Source: Bathynomus jamesi (Eukaryota; Arthropoda; Malacostraca; Isopoda; Cirolanidae). Taken from it: a stretch of 64,000 bases of DNA. Below the pieces are notes generated by a model. That model ran no database searches. It was not told the DNA's origin and saw only the letters and a list, made by a program, of their open reading frames with translations. The stretch covers positions 93,501-157,500 of the forward strand of contig JAJOZX010008847.1 of the NCBI GenBank assembly GCA_023014485.1, written 5' to 3'. Positions 41,170 to 51,901 of the stretch are shown here, piece after piece; position 1 is the stretch's first letter, and each line of letters begins with the position of its first letter. The translations under genes and the position numbers were made by a program.

Positions 41170-42100
41170 TAATAAATGCAGTAATTATGTCAAAATAATA
41201 GAATCTGTATGTATAGAACAAGAAGATAGTTTTAAATTTGTGCGAATGTACTTATAAGCGGGACCCTTTAATTAAAAAATGCCCTTCTGGGGTCGGGGGA
41301 ACGGGATCTAGCCTAGGTGCAAATTTCTTAATGGTCTCTGGATTGTTTCCTTCTCGCCTTTTTCATTCGTTTTTCGGTTTATAATTTCTGTATAATAAAC
41401 AACAATGTAATAATCAATGTAATAATAAATTTATAATTTCTGTAATAAATAATAATGCAATATTAAATGTAATAAATTTAATAATAAATGTAATAATTAT
41501 GTCAAAATAAAATAGAATCTGTATGTATAGAACAAGAAGATAGTTTTAAATTTGTGCGAATGTACTTATAAGCGGGACCCTTTAATTAAAAAATGCCCTT
41601 CTGGGGTCGGGGGAACGGGATCTAGCCTAGGTGCAAATTTCTTAATGGTCTCTGGATTGTTTCCTTCTCGCCTTTTTCATTCGTTTTTCGGTTTATAATT
41701 TCTGTATAATAAACAACAATGTAATAATCAATGTAATAATAAATTTATAATTTCTGTAATAAATAATAATGCAATATTAAATGTAATAAATTTAATAATA
41801 AATGTAATAATTATGTAAAAATAAAATAGAATCTGTATGTATAGAACAAGAAGATAGTTTTAAATTTGTGCGAATGTACTTATAAGCAGGTCCCTTTAAT
41901 TTAAAAAATAAAAAATGTCCTTCCAGTGTGGGAAGAACGGGATCTAACCTAGGTGCGAATTTCTTAATGGTCCCTGGACTGTTTTCCCTCTTGTTTTTGG
42001 TTCATTCGTTTTTCTGTATCCACCCGAAGAGGATGGCAGTGGGCATCGAAACTGTTGTGGAAATAAACTCTGTCTATTAGAGTTGGTTTTTATTATTATA
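41170..42100. repeat. Three ~315-bp tandem terminal units of the Penelope element
   Basis: GAATCTGTATGTATAGAACA recurs at about 41200, 41519 and 41830, each followed by GATAGTTTTAAATTTGTGCG, TTATAAGCGGGACCC-like sequence and (AAT)-rich DNA. Two inverted copies lie at 38398-38440 and 38712-38740. Each unit starts inside what corresponds to the last codons of the GIY-YIG domain. Confidence 0.88.
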
Positions 42101-45067
42101 GGACTGTGTGTGTTTTTAAAAGCCGTATGAGAGATCGTAGAAGACCCCTACTTACTTTAGGACTGTCAGGAACAACGTATCTCCCCATCCGTAATATAAG
42201 GGACCTTTACGCGAGTTATGATGAAATACAAAAATATGGACATCATGATTTGTGTAAAGGGTGTATCGAGTTTGCTGATGATATAGTGAAACATTATAAA
42301 GATTAGCACATGGTATGAGAGCAGTGTAAAAGCTCCAAATGTGAAAGTCGTGTAGTTGAAGCGGAGAAGAGGGATCGTGATTGTGATGTAGAAGCACATT
42401 TTTCAATAATAACTGTTTTGAGCTCCATAAGATAATTGGCACGTGCAGGAAAATGGGAATTGTGAATGTGGTGTGTTCCATATGATGGATAATTGGGGGA
42501 ATTTCAAGCATAAATGTGATGAAATTCACTGTTCTACATGCCATGAGAAATATAAGGCGGATGAAGTAAAGTAAAAACCAAAGAGGTTATTCCACATTTA
42601 CTTGTAAGCCTGACTATCTGTGATGAGTGTATGGCGATCGAGTGTGATGAGTGTTACAAATGTGGTAAACGGACAAACGTTTTTAAAACGAATGCCCACG
42701 ATAGCCCTGTCAAACTCTTTGTGTCCTATATTGTCAAGTTAGCGGACAAGTTAAAAAAATAACTATATATTCTTGCCCATAACGGGGCAAAATTTGACAC
42801 ACAGTTCCTTTATAAGGAGCTGCTTCAGCACGAGTCATCTGAGATATTTACAGGTGATACCTTGAAAAGAGGCAACAAGCTAATACAGATGCAAATAAGA
42901 GGCAATGTACAGTTTAAAGACACTTTATTATTCACACCTTGTAAATTAGCAAAGCTACCCAAGGTAATGGGTGTAGCCGCCAAAGTTTCAAAAGGATAGT
43001 TCCCTTACACATTCCTCACTAACGAAACCTTAAATTACGTAGGACTATCTCCACCCCAAACATTGCTTTAACTATGAATATATGAGTATAGAAGAACGTG
43101 AAGATTTTGACCGCTACTACAACAGTTTTAATGAATCTAATCCTTATAATATAGCTCATGAATGTGAACGTTACTGCGTGCTTAGAGTATGTTTTCAGGC
43201 CTTTAGAAGGGTGTACATAGACCGTTTCAAATGCGATCCGTTGCAAGTCGCAACCACGATCGTCTCATTATGTTTTTCGGTGTTCAAGAATAACTTCATG
43301 CCTAAAGAAACCTTAGTCGTCATTCACAGAAACAATCCCCGCGGTTATGGGAGCAAGACTATTTACAGTAGTAGACAGGTGTATACATAAAGCATGCCCG
43401 CAACACGGGGGAAGTACCTATTAAGGTTAATGGTCGTGTTTTTTGGGTTGATGGTCTAAACGAAAACCGTGCCATTGGTGAGAAGACTGTGTACTCCTTT
43501 AACGGTTGCTGGTGGCAAGGATGCCCCCGTCCTGAGTGTGGAATCGTAGGAGATATCCACGATAGATCTCCTGCTGATAGTCTTCCGTGGACCTGAACCC
43601 GCGATCATCTTATAGGCTCCCAGTTCACTCACAAATTCTTGTGAGAGTATGAGTATGATGCACGGATGGAAACAGATGGAGAGTATGTGAAGAAATAAAC
43701 ACGATCAAGCGTTCAAGGGTGCTGGATCCTCTCAAATGCGGTGATAGCTTGTTTGGAGGGCGTACAAATCCCTTCAAGCCATACTTTCCGCCTACGGAGG
43801 TCGTGAAACTCCATTACTACGACTTCTGTTATTTATATCCCTATGTGATGAAGAACAATCCGTACCCCGTAGGTGCACCTGAAAAACTCGTGGGACCTGA
43901 CCTGCCCACCATACCATCGAGGTGCTCTCCACAAATTTGAACGGGTACTATTTCGGCCTTTCTTTCGTAGATGTGCTCCCACCACGCGCTTTATTGATGC
44001 CGATCTTACCCTTCGTTATAGATCACAAGCTCATGTTTCCCCTGTGCGTGAAGTGCGCAGAGGAGAACAATGGGAATTGTAATCATACAACCAACAAGCG
44101 TAAGATCAGAGATGTATATAGAAGTCCTGAGCTGGACCTAGCCGTTCGTCATGGCTACAGAATATTAAAGATACATGAGGTGTGGAGGTTTCAGAAGCTA
44201 CCCAATCTTTTCACGCCATATATAAACGCTTTTTTGAAGGATAAGGTAGAAGCATCAGGGTATCCGCGAGGAGTTGATACCGAAGATGAAAAATCGATTT
44301 ATATTCAATGTTACCGTGACCGTGAAGGTATACAGCTTGACCGTTCCCAAATTGTAAAGAACCCAGGCAAGCGCTTTAGTGCAAAGTTATGTCTAGACAA
44401 TCTTTGGGAAAAGTTTGCGGAGAATACTGGCAAAGGGAACGTTCATTTGGCACAGATATCTCACGGGTTACAAACATACCTGAAGCCAGCTTCACAACGG
44501 CCTATGCACGCATCAAACTTTGGGGCCTATTGCATTCTCTTGGTCGGAGGGTTTTGTACGCCGATACAGATAGTGTGATATTCACAGCGAGGGAGGGCGA
44601 ATACATGCCTCCTATTGGTGAATTCCTCGGGGAGTTAACTGATGGGATCAAGGATGACTATAGAGACATCGCATACGCCAAAGCCTTTGTCTCAACAGGA
44701 CCAAAAACTTATAGGGTACGGGTGAGGGTGGGGGAGGATATGAAATATAAAGTGAAGGCCAAGGGTATCACGCTCAACCAGGCGAATCGGCGGGTCGTTA
44801 ACTTTGATTCGTTGAAGGATCTAGTGTGCTTGGATGATGATGATGATGAGGGTGACCAACCATCCCAACTAACTGTAGGGACCCACAATTTTCGGGCGCA
44901 GAAGCTGGGTGGCGTGAAGGAACTTAGGGGTACAAAGGTATGCCGTAACACCTATAGAAACGTTACCAGGTGCCTGGTACCTATGATACCGTACCCTTTG
45001 GATACCATAATCTTTGATTATTATATATGTCTATTGTTAACGATATGTTTGTTTATTACACGTATTC

Positions 45068-45104
<37 letters not shown>

Positions 45105-45163
45105 CCTTGAATATTTCGTTTATTAAGTAAATCTGGTTTCAATTAGCGTTTCACTTTCTCCTT

Positions 45164-45167
45164 TGCG

Positions 45168-45198
<31 letters not shown>

Positions 45199-45275
45199 TG
45201 TGTGTGTGTGTACAGGAGAAAATTCTAAGCTCCGCCCAGCGTATGTACAGGAGAAAATTCTAAGCTCCGCCCCCT
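45164..45275. promoter_or_regulatory. (TG)n run and duplicated AAGCTCCGCCC box upstream of gene A (copy 2)
   Basis: After the (TG)n tract, TACAGGAGAAAATTCTAAGC TCCGCCC occurs twice in direct order (about 45211-45237 and 45246-45272). A single copy of the box is at the mirror position in copy 1 (8725-8745). The gene A start follows about 125 nt later. Confidence 0.5.
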
Positions 45276-45395
45276 GTATGATCGGTCACGTGACTCCTGC
45301 TACTACCTCAGCATATTTCTTACCTGCGTGCTCAGTTGACCGCTGCAAGCCCTGGATCTCAGACGTACATTTCCCTACGTAGACGAAAAATAGTA

Positions 45396-45943
45396 ATGGC
45401 TACCTTTAATATTGCTTGTTCGACGTTTACGAAGTGGTATTCAGCAAAGTGTGAAGATAATGGCTCCCTATTCCACTCTCCTTTGATACTTTTAAGGCTA
45501 CATTGAATCGTGCGAAGGAGCTATTCTGGCGAGAGCATTGCAGGATTTCGTAGTACAAGTGATGTATTGAACTATGTTGTAGGAATAAACTTTATAAAAG
45601 CTTACATATACGTGAAGTAGAAGAAACAACACGTGCAGAAGAGAAGCAACGGTTATGGTTAGTGATTCTTGTTGATGAGTGGTACGACAAGCGATATTAT
45701 GTCATGTTGCATCATACCGAGTACTCGTAACCTGCGACTGAGAATGTAAATCTTGTTATCATGGAGAATCTTAAGTATTTTTACCACTACGTTAATATAT
45801 ATCATGACGAGGTTTGTAGTGAGGTTGTGGCTAAAGGCCTGCGTGAGTTTTTAACAGAATTTAGAGATGAGTATCGTCTGCTAAACAAAAAGGAGAAATA
45901 TGGGTACATGTTTCTATCAAATAGTGCGCCTGAGTGTGAATAA
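45396..45943 (+). pseudogene. Polinton gene A, copy 2, frameshifted
   Basis: Same start (MATFNIACSTF) as copy 1, then small deletions break the frame around 45450-45740. The C-terminal 60 codons (MENLKYFYHYVNIYHDEV... to SNSAPECE) are open and end at 45943. Confidence 0.65.
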
Positions 45944-45944
45944 A

Positions 45945-46254
45945 ATGTGTTTAGTTCGTGAAAATCTCCCTGAACGAAAATGTCTGGTACTTATTCTGGG
46001 GAGTGGGAGTAATAAAACATTAAAACCGGTATTGCTTCAAGTATCGGAAAATTTCTCAAAACACCAACCCAGTATAATGGGTTGCAAGTATTCACGTTTG
46101 AACAACCCCGTACACGTTTCATGAGCTTATGGTGTGACTCCCTCCCGTCGAGCCGATCCGCTCGCCTGTGGCTCATAGTCATCTCAGAGCTTGAAACGAG
46201 TGGACGTGCACTCATCGAATACGATGGAACTTCCTTTGAGAAGCATTCTTAATG
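45945..46254 (+). pseudogene. Polinton gene B, copy 2
   Basis: Starts MCLVRENLPERKCLV at 45945, immediately after gene A. Frames change within the middle. The end reads ISELETSGRALIEYDG and stops at 46254, overlapping the start of gene C as in copy 1. Confidence 0.5.
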
Positions 46255-46947
46255 CCGTGTACGATGTATCCGTGACGAAGTCATTGCGCTTGTTCAGGTG
46301 TAAAACCGGTGTCATTAACTATGGACTGGAAACGATTTGTAGAAAAACAAACTCTGATAAACGGAATATTGTTTATTACGTGTTGAGGAGATGAATAGAG
46401 TCTTCGTGTTAGTTGAGAAGTGGAGTGAGGATCGTTATAAAATTCCTGCAGGTGTAGGTACAAGCAGAGAGCAGATTAGTGATACCCCCTCATATGCCAT
46501 TGTTTGTACGTTGTGTATAAATAACGATCAGCCATGCATTGATATACGACTAATGTGGAAGAATGCTTCTGATAATAACGTTCTTGTCCTTACGCGAAAC
46601 CGCTTCATCCTCGACAGAATGTTTGAAATCGTCGGTTTCCGCAAGCTATATTAGACGCGCGTGTTACGGATATGTTTTATTTTTATACGGTTCTTGAATA
46701 CACACACACCGCTCTGCCCGACGGGTTTACCGAGTGTAGGGCTGAACAAGGCGGGAATGGTCTAGAGCTGGATGCTTACTTAAAAGCTTTTAGTTCTTTG
46801 AAATATCATGAACTTTGGTACAAAGCACTTGAGCGGTACAGGGCTGAGCTCACCAACACCGTTCACCCTGAAGAACTATTTCATTATATAATGAGCAGCT
46901 GTCGTTACGACTTAGTAGATTATTTCAACTGTCGCGATGCATTGTGA
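46224..46947 (+). pseudogene. Polinton gene C, copy 2
   Basis: Starts MELPLRSILNAVYDV at 46224. A stop near 46394 and a shift near 46655 break it. The pieces match copy 1 (VEKWSEDRYKIPA, RFILDRMFEIVGFRK, HELWYKALERY), and the end is LVDYFNCRDAL at 46947. Confidence 0.6.
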
Positions 46948-47302
46948 AGATGAGTTCACAATTGAAAAGCTCGGATCGATAAGAATAAACCATCGATTGG
47001 AAAGGAGTGTTTACAAACTTGTATTTAATAATGATGTTGTGGCTAACGATGACCTCTTTGTGCGTGCTTTTGAATGTATTCTAGCCGTGTTTAAAGATAA
47101 CTTACCAACCGAATGTAAAGTGGGCACAAAAATAGTGTTGAACGATATGAAAGCCATTTACATCGAGTATAGGTGTCCCTATAACTTGAGCGGTGAAATA
47201 ATGTTAAAACGCATTTACTGCGTAGCGCAAAGCAATAATGATATGACTGTAGAGTCGATTACTTGCGAGTTTAGTGTTTTAGTTAAGCGCAGTAGAACAT
47301 AA
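46937..47302 (+). CDS. Polinton gene D, intact in copy 2 (121 aa)
   Basis: A continuous 121-codon frame from ATG at 46937, overlapping the gene C stop by 11 bases. It shows DEFTIEKLGSI, FVRAFECILAVFKDNLP and KVGTKIVLNDMK. No motif known to me. The homologue in copy 1 is shifted in its first third. It is the last gene before the element edge. Confidence 0.6.
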   Translation: MHCEDEFTIEKLGSIRINHRLERSVYKLVFNNDVVANDDLFVRAFECILAVFKDNLPTECKVGTKIVLNDMKAIYIEYRCPYNLSGEIMLKRIYCVAQSNNDMTVESITCEFSVLVKRSRT

Positions 47303-47357
47303 AGTGAATGTATTTTGATGTATATTTATTTTAATATATTTAATTATTTCATATAAT

Positions 47358-47398
<41 letters not shown>

Positions 47399-47401
<3 letters not shown>

Positions 47402-48362
47402 AGCAACCAGACAAAAAATTAGTCACCCCTAATAGCACCGATAGTAGGAAGTTCAAGGTCACACAGAGGGCGCTGATGTAGCATTGGTAAGTGACAAGTA
47501 GCGGTGACGTAGCACACAGGATCGGATCTGTTTCGTGAGGTGGTGAAGAACAAAGTGTGTGTTGGATATAGTCGCAAAATGGGTCGTGAGGCAGACGTTA
47601 CTCAGTGGCAAAAAGGAGCCATCGTGTTTGGCAGAGCCCACGGACACAAAAATGTCTGAAGTAGCCGCCCAATTTGTTGGGTGTCAACGCGTACTGTCCA
47701 GCGAGTTTACAAAGAGTGGTGTAGTTCGCAATCAACTGACAATCGACGGCGTAACTGTGGCCGGAAAACAATTCTCGACAATAGGGGCCGCCGCCATGTT
47801 TCTCGTCTAGTAACTGCAAATCGTTTTCAAACCAGAGAACAATTGCTCCAAGAAACCAATGAGGTTCTCTAGCGACCAATTTCCGAACGGACATTGCGAC
47901 GAGAACTGCATGCGATGGACATCTGGAGCAGGGTACCACGGAAGAGGCCGCTGTAACAGCAAGTCACAAATCGCACGTTATAAATGGGCTCAGAGGCACA
48001 AAAACTGGACTGTGGCAGATTGGAAACGTGTAATTTGGTCCGATGAGTCCCGTTTTTGTTTGTTCTCCAATGATGGGAGGCGACGAGTACATCGCAGGTC
48101 CAATGAAGCCTTTAATCCTGAATGCGTCGAAGGTGTTGTTCAGGCTGGAAACAGAAAGTGAAGCGCAGGAATAGACACCCACGGACTCTGGCGGAACTTC
48201 GGGACCGGCTGATGAACGAGTGGCAGCAAATCGATGTTCAGTACATGCACAACCTCGTAGAGTCTCTGCCTCGCCGGATTCGTGCGGTTATCAAGGCCAG
48301 AGGCGCCGTCACACGTTATTAGGTACATTCTGAGAGGGGTGACTAATTTTTTGTCCGGTGTG

Positions 48363-48366
<4 letters not shown>
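47399..48366 (+). mobile_element. Tc1-like transposon, degenerate, inside a (TA)n tract
   Basis: Inverted ends CAGACAAAAAATTAGTCACC and GGTGACTAATTTTTTGTCCG within (TA)n at 47377-47402 and 48364-48418. It lies just outside gene D of Polinton 2. About 965 bp, shorter than an intact Tc1 element. Confidence 0.9.
47579..48322 (+). pseudogene. Tc1-type transposase, multiply broken
   Basis: Starts MGREADVTQWQKGAIVFGRA with the HTH phrase STRTVQRVYKEW and, in another frame, the linker RRHVSRLVTANRF. In further frames it has WSDESRFCLF (catalytic Asp area) and the C-terminal PRTLAELRDRLMNEWQ plus ESLPRRIRAVIKARG. At least five frame changes; part of the DDE region is deleted. Confidence 0.88.
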
Positions 48367-48421
<55 letters not shown>

Positions 48422-48760
48422 TATATTTCATTGATGGTTATACTCCATCGTTTTGTATTTCTATATTATTTTATTTTATTTTTTATTATATATATATATA
48501 TAACATATATATATTCCTCGTTCGTATTTTTATATATATTATTTTTATTTTATTTTTTAGCATATATATTCCGTCGTTTGTATAGGATTGTATATTTATT
48601 TCTATATATTTCATGAAATTGATTCCAATACTTCATCTAAAATCTAAATGAACAGAATGATGTAATGGTGTTTTAGATAATTTTTTCAGTTGTATATACA
48701 GTATAAACGAAATTATTTAATTATGTGTATACCAAATGGCTGTTTACGACTTCTAAACCG
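48364..48760. repeat. (TA)n microsatellite and AT-rich DNA
   Basis: (TA)27 at 48364-48418 and TATATA runs with ATTTTATTTTATT-like sequence to about 48610. No gene is visible. Confidence 0.85.
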
Positions 48761-48779
48761 ACTGACGGATTTCTAAGCC

Positions 48780-49320
48780 ATCTGTCAAGAATATATGCAT
48801 TAATTAAATAAATAGCACAATCTGGTAACTCAACCCTAATAATGTACACCTGAACAAACCATTTACACCTTCTAAGCCAGATTAAGCCTTCTAAGCCAAC
48901 TGGCGGATTAAGCCAACTGACTGATTAGGACCTTATAAGACAGCGGGCGCTAGGATGAACTCTAATTATGCGTCTGGCTGGAGCCAGGCGAACACCCCTC
49001 TCTCTTTCTTAGGTTAAGGCTTAAGTTAGGTTTCCCTTTGTGGGGTGAGGACATCCCAGCTTCTCCCCCAAAGACGCTCCTCCTCTTTTCTCTTCCTCTC
49101 AGGTTAAGGTTACGCCTTTGGGGGAGGTCATCCTCCCTTCTACCCCAAAGCTCCCTCCCCCCTTCATTGCAGCTTGTGGGATAACCCCTCCTTGTTGCAT
49201 AATTTTTTGCAACATTCCCCTCTCCCCTTTGCATCATTGATCAACATTTGCAACATTGCATTGCACTCTACCACTTTTCGCCCATGCTACTACTAACCAC
49301 TACACCACCTAGGCGCATTT
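48780..49320. repeat. Dispersed repeat R (copy next to the outer edge of Polinton 2)
   Basis: TTCTAAGCCAACTGGCGGAT, CTGATTAGGACCTTATAAG and CTGGCTGGAGCCAGGCGAAC match 22860-22945 and the complement of 5780-5900. C-rich CCCCTTTGCATC and TTGCAACATT words follow, and a tRNA-like TGGTGTAGTGGTTAGTAGTA (minus strand) lies at about 49288-49307. Confidence 0.7.
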
Positions 49321-49754
49321 ACGATATGAAATTAATTTTCTTAAGAGTTTTAAGGGAAATGAAGGCGTAGGCTACGTATAGGGAACAACGGTGAAGGAGA
49401 GAAAAGGTAGTACTTATCCAAAATTTTCTTTTTTAATTGAATGTTAAAAATTCTCTTTTAAGTTTGTTTCCCCGATTATTTATTCCACATATGAGCTCCT
49501 TCGTATAAGACGGATCTCCTTTATATTTCGAAAGTAAAGTTTGTAGGTCTTTGGGAGTTGTTTGATACGATTTCCATAATTAACACAGGAGCTTCCTTAT
49601 ACACTATTTTATGAAGAGGTGAGCTATTCAGCTTGTGTAGCTCATTAAGCTTAGGAAGTTTAAAGAAATTAAACATAAAGCTTCGTGCTCTCGGTTGGAT
49701 TTAGCATCTCGTTTCTTTTTGACGATGTTTTTTATGTAATACCTTTAATGGATA

Positions 49755-49785
<31 letters not shown>

Positions 49786-50090
49786 GTAATACATTTAGAG
49801 ATTTCATTCGAATCCTGTTTCTTCAAAAATACTGACTTTAAATCCTAATAATTACATTATTAATAGTTAGATTAATTAATAGAAAATTTTCTAAGTTTAA
49901 ACTCTCAAATTTTCTTATAATTTAACTCCTTAATTTAATTCGAAATTTACTTTCAAAATTTACATTTAAGTTTATAAATTTACATTTTCTGATTTACGAC
50001 TAAAATTACTTTCAAATTTACATCTGAATTTCATAACCTAAATTAAATTAATTTAGTTCCATATTTGTTTCAAAATTACTTTCCATATAT
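49321..50090. other. AT-rich DNA without genes
   Basis: No supportable frame, RNA or transposon end was seen, apart from an (AAT)n run at about 49755-49787. Confidence 0.6.
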
Positions 50091-50094
50091 ATAT

Positions 50095-50860
50095 CGGGTC
50101 GGCAAAAAAAAGGGAGCCCTTTTAAATCCTTCATATCTTGGCAAATACGGGACATAGAACCATGAAATTTTAGTATGTTAGTACCAGGTAACTTTATGGT
50201 TTGTATGCTTTTAGCTGAAAAATTGGATTTATGGCGAATATTCCAGTAAAATCTTACTAATCATAGATTCAAGTTGATAATTAAAACAATTTTAATTAAC
50301 GTAAGCCAACTGCAGGAGGTTTGGACAAGCTTCTCAAGAAAATCGATAAAACAGGAGATAGCAAAAAAAATATCAGGTAGCGGTATTAAATTTGGCCACC
50401 AAACAGTCCTGATTTAAATCCTGTCGATTGGGAAAATTTGTCAGAGAATTATCGGGTCAAAGTAAGGAATGTTGCTCATTTACGACAACTTCTTCTGAAA
50501 AATGGGATGAGCTACCGCAAGAACAAACCAATAAAGCCATAGATGAGTCCGTCTAGACTGAAAAAGGTTGTAGAAGTTCGTGGTAAACATATTGAGCAGT
50601 TTTTTTGACATCAAGGTAACACCATATTGAGTACTTTGTAACTTTTTATCTGCACATACAATGCAGTAGTAGTGTAAATGGAGAATTTCCAGTGGCATAA
50701 AGAAATGTTCAAAAAATCTGTAATTTTCATTAGTTTTCTTTGAAATCCGCTCACCGTATAGGAAATTTACTTAGTTGTGGGGTGTGAAAAAAAATATTGA
50801 AATCTGACCATAACTTTGGATTTTACAGCCAAAGTTCGAGGTCTCCCTTTTTTTTTGCCG

Positions 50861-50864
<4 letters not shown>
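50095..50864 (+). mobile_element. Tc1/mariner remnant with transposase C-terminus
   Basis: Inverted ends CGGGTCGGCAAAAAAAAGGG and CCCTTTTTTTTTGCCGACCG next to TA. Inside, 50385-50605 encodes in broken frames PPNSPDLNPVDWEN, NVAHLRQLLL and LKKVVEVRGKHIEQF, the C-terminal part of a Tc1/mariner transposase with the third catalytic residue (SPDLNPVD). The N-terminal two-thirds are lost. Confidence 0.85.

Positions 50865-50915
<51 letters not shown>
50865..50915. repeat. (TA)n microsatellite
   Basis: About 25 TA units between the mariner remnant and the Ginger-like element. Confidence 0.95.
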
Positions 50916-50919
<4 letters not shown>

Positions 50920-51831
50920 ACGCCCCGCTTGTGTAATTGCCCAATTTATGAACTGGACAATATAATTGCCTATTTCATGAAATGGGCAACTTACTGCCTA
51001 TTACATGAAATGGGCATTTATATTGCCCAGTTCGTGAAATGGGCGGAATTTTGTTTGCCCATTTCATGAAATGGGCATCTGTATGAAGGAAAATTAAAAT
51101 TTCGACTGAATCATTTATTAAAAAAGTAAAACATTAAAAAGAGATAAGGCAAGTGATAATGATTAGTCTACATTCTCACAGGAATTGTGACTGGGACAGC
51201 CGCTGTTCCAAAGAAGATTATTTTTCAAACATGAACCTCGTTTAGTTAAACAATTATTTCTACAATGGCACCTCCTGAACCCTTGTCCTTCACAAACACT
51301 TTGTAGTTTAACGGTTTCGAGAATGCTTAGTTTGTTTGAGGAATATTAGTGAAGCAGATTCAAACTGATTCCTTCAAAGTTTACCATTATTACTCCGACT
51401 TTTATTCCTACTGTGTAGCCACCGTCGTTCTTAGCAAGAATTGTATCTATTATATTAGGAGGATCACCTTTACCACGATCAAACTAAATGCTTCAACAAC
51501 ACTCCTTGGATGTTTGGACAAGACTGGGGGGGCGCAAAATCCAGTATCGTTTACTTTTGTTTTTATCGTTTATTCTACAACGCCATCTACAGCGCCATCT
51601 ACAATTAAACCTGTAAATATAAGAACATGGAAAATATTTAAATCTCGTACACATTATTGCCCTATTCATTAATATTTTAAATATAAAAAATTGTAAGATT
51701 TTGCGCAACAATTTTTTGCCAACAATCCAGTATAGTTTAGTTAGTTTTATTTTGTAGAAATGTATAAGATTTTAAAGGTCATATACGTGATTGCCAGTTC
51801 ATGAATTGGGCAATTACACAAACAGGGCGTA

Positions 51832-51834
<3 letters not shown>
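50916..51834 (-). mobile_element. Ginger-like TIR element, deletion derivative with Cys-rich coding remnant
   Basis: Ends TGTTACGCCCCGCTTGTGTA and TACACAAACAGGGCGTAACA are inverted repeats beginning TGT and ending ACA, in the style of Ginger elements, which carry retroviral-type integrases. It contains a block of palindromic ATTTCATGAAATGGGC units (50960-51080). On the minus strand (51173-51310) a short frame has CEGQGFRRCHCRNNC, SCLKNNLL and CPSHNSC, a Cys pattern typical of the C-terminal tail of integrase-derived proteins of this group. The catalytic core is gone. Confidence 0.65.
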
Positions 51835-51900
<66 letters not shown>

Positions 51901-51901
51901 C
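51835..51901. repeat. (TA)n microsatellite
   Basis: TA repeats with one TT interruption at about 51855, separating the Ginger-like element from the next inverted-repeat element. Confidence 0.9.

Larger units (their letters stand above)
38098..42100 (+). mobile_element. Penelope-like retroelement inserted in polB
   Basis: Flanked by the 9-bp duplication GGACTGTGT (38089-38097 and 42101-42109), present once at the copy 1 site (about 12066-12074). It encodes a Penelope-type reverse transcriptase followed by a GIY-YIG endonuclease. The terminal sequences are inverted relative to each other: GACAGAGTTTATTTCCACAA at left and its complement at right, with 2 inverted ~315-bp units on the left and 3 on the right. 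The layout agrees with Penelope elements with inverted pLTR-like flanks. Confidence 0.92.
37719..45017 (+). pseudogene. polB: Polinton family B DNA polymerase, copy 2, split by a Penelope element
   Basis: The N-terminal part (37719-38100) has DHGCGFIAVVLARMF and EQEMNVRIVVFG, possibly a degenerate OTU-like fold as seen in some Polinton polymerases (low certainty). The Penelope element 38098-42100 interrupts at RRTV. The rest resumes at 42101 with CKGC and other Cys pairs, then AHNGAKFDTQF (Exo II, 42778-42810), YYDFCYLYPYVM (motif A; the usual Ser is Tyr), a degenerate motif B (LCLDNLWEKFA) and YADTDSVIF (motif C). Frameshifts occur at least ten times. The end VPFGYHN lies at 45015. Copy 1 retains better motif A and B. 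Confidence 0.88.
23200..47302. mobile_element. Polinton/Maverick element, copy 2, inverted and invaded by other elements
   Basis: Carries the same gene set as copy 1 in mirror orientation: protease at 24.4-24.9 kb through ATPase at 30.9 kb on minus, then proline-rich ORF, polymerase and genes A-D on plus. A mariner, an XPG-nuclease transposon (with a hAT MITE inside), a foldback MITE and a Penelope element lengthen it by about 10.9 kb. Many frameshifts and lost catalytic residues show it is dead. Inverted tandem duplication or two independent insertions could explain the pair. Confidence 0.93.

Noticed and set aside
5745..49320. Repeat R as Polinton terminal inverted repeat or LTR
   Set aside because: Around copy 2 the two R copies are in direct, not inverted, orientation, and copy 1 has none at its inner edge; evidence is insufficient, so it is kept only as a dispersed repeat.
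51349..51672. 107-aa frame within the Ginger-like element
   Set aside because: No recognisable domain, opposite strand to the Cys-rich remnant, and probably chance.
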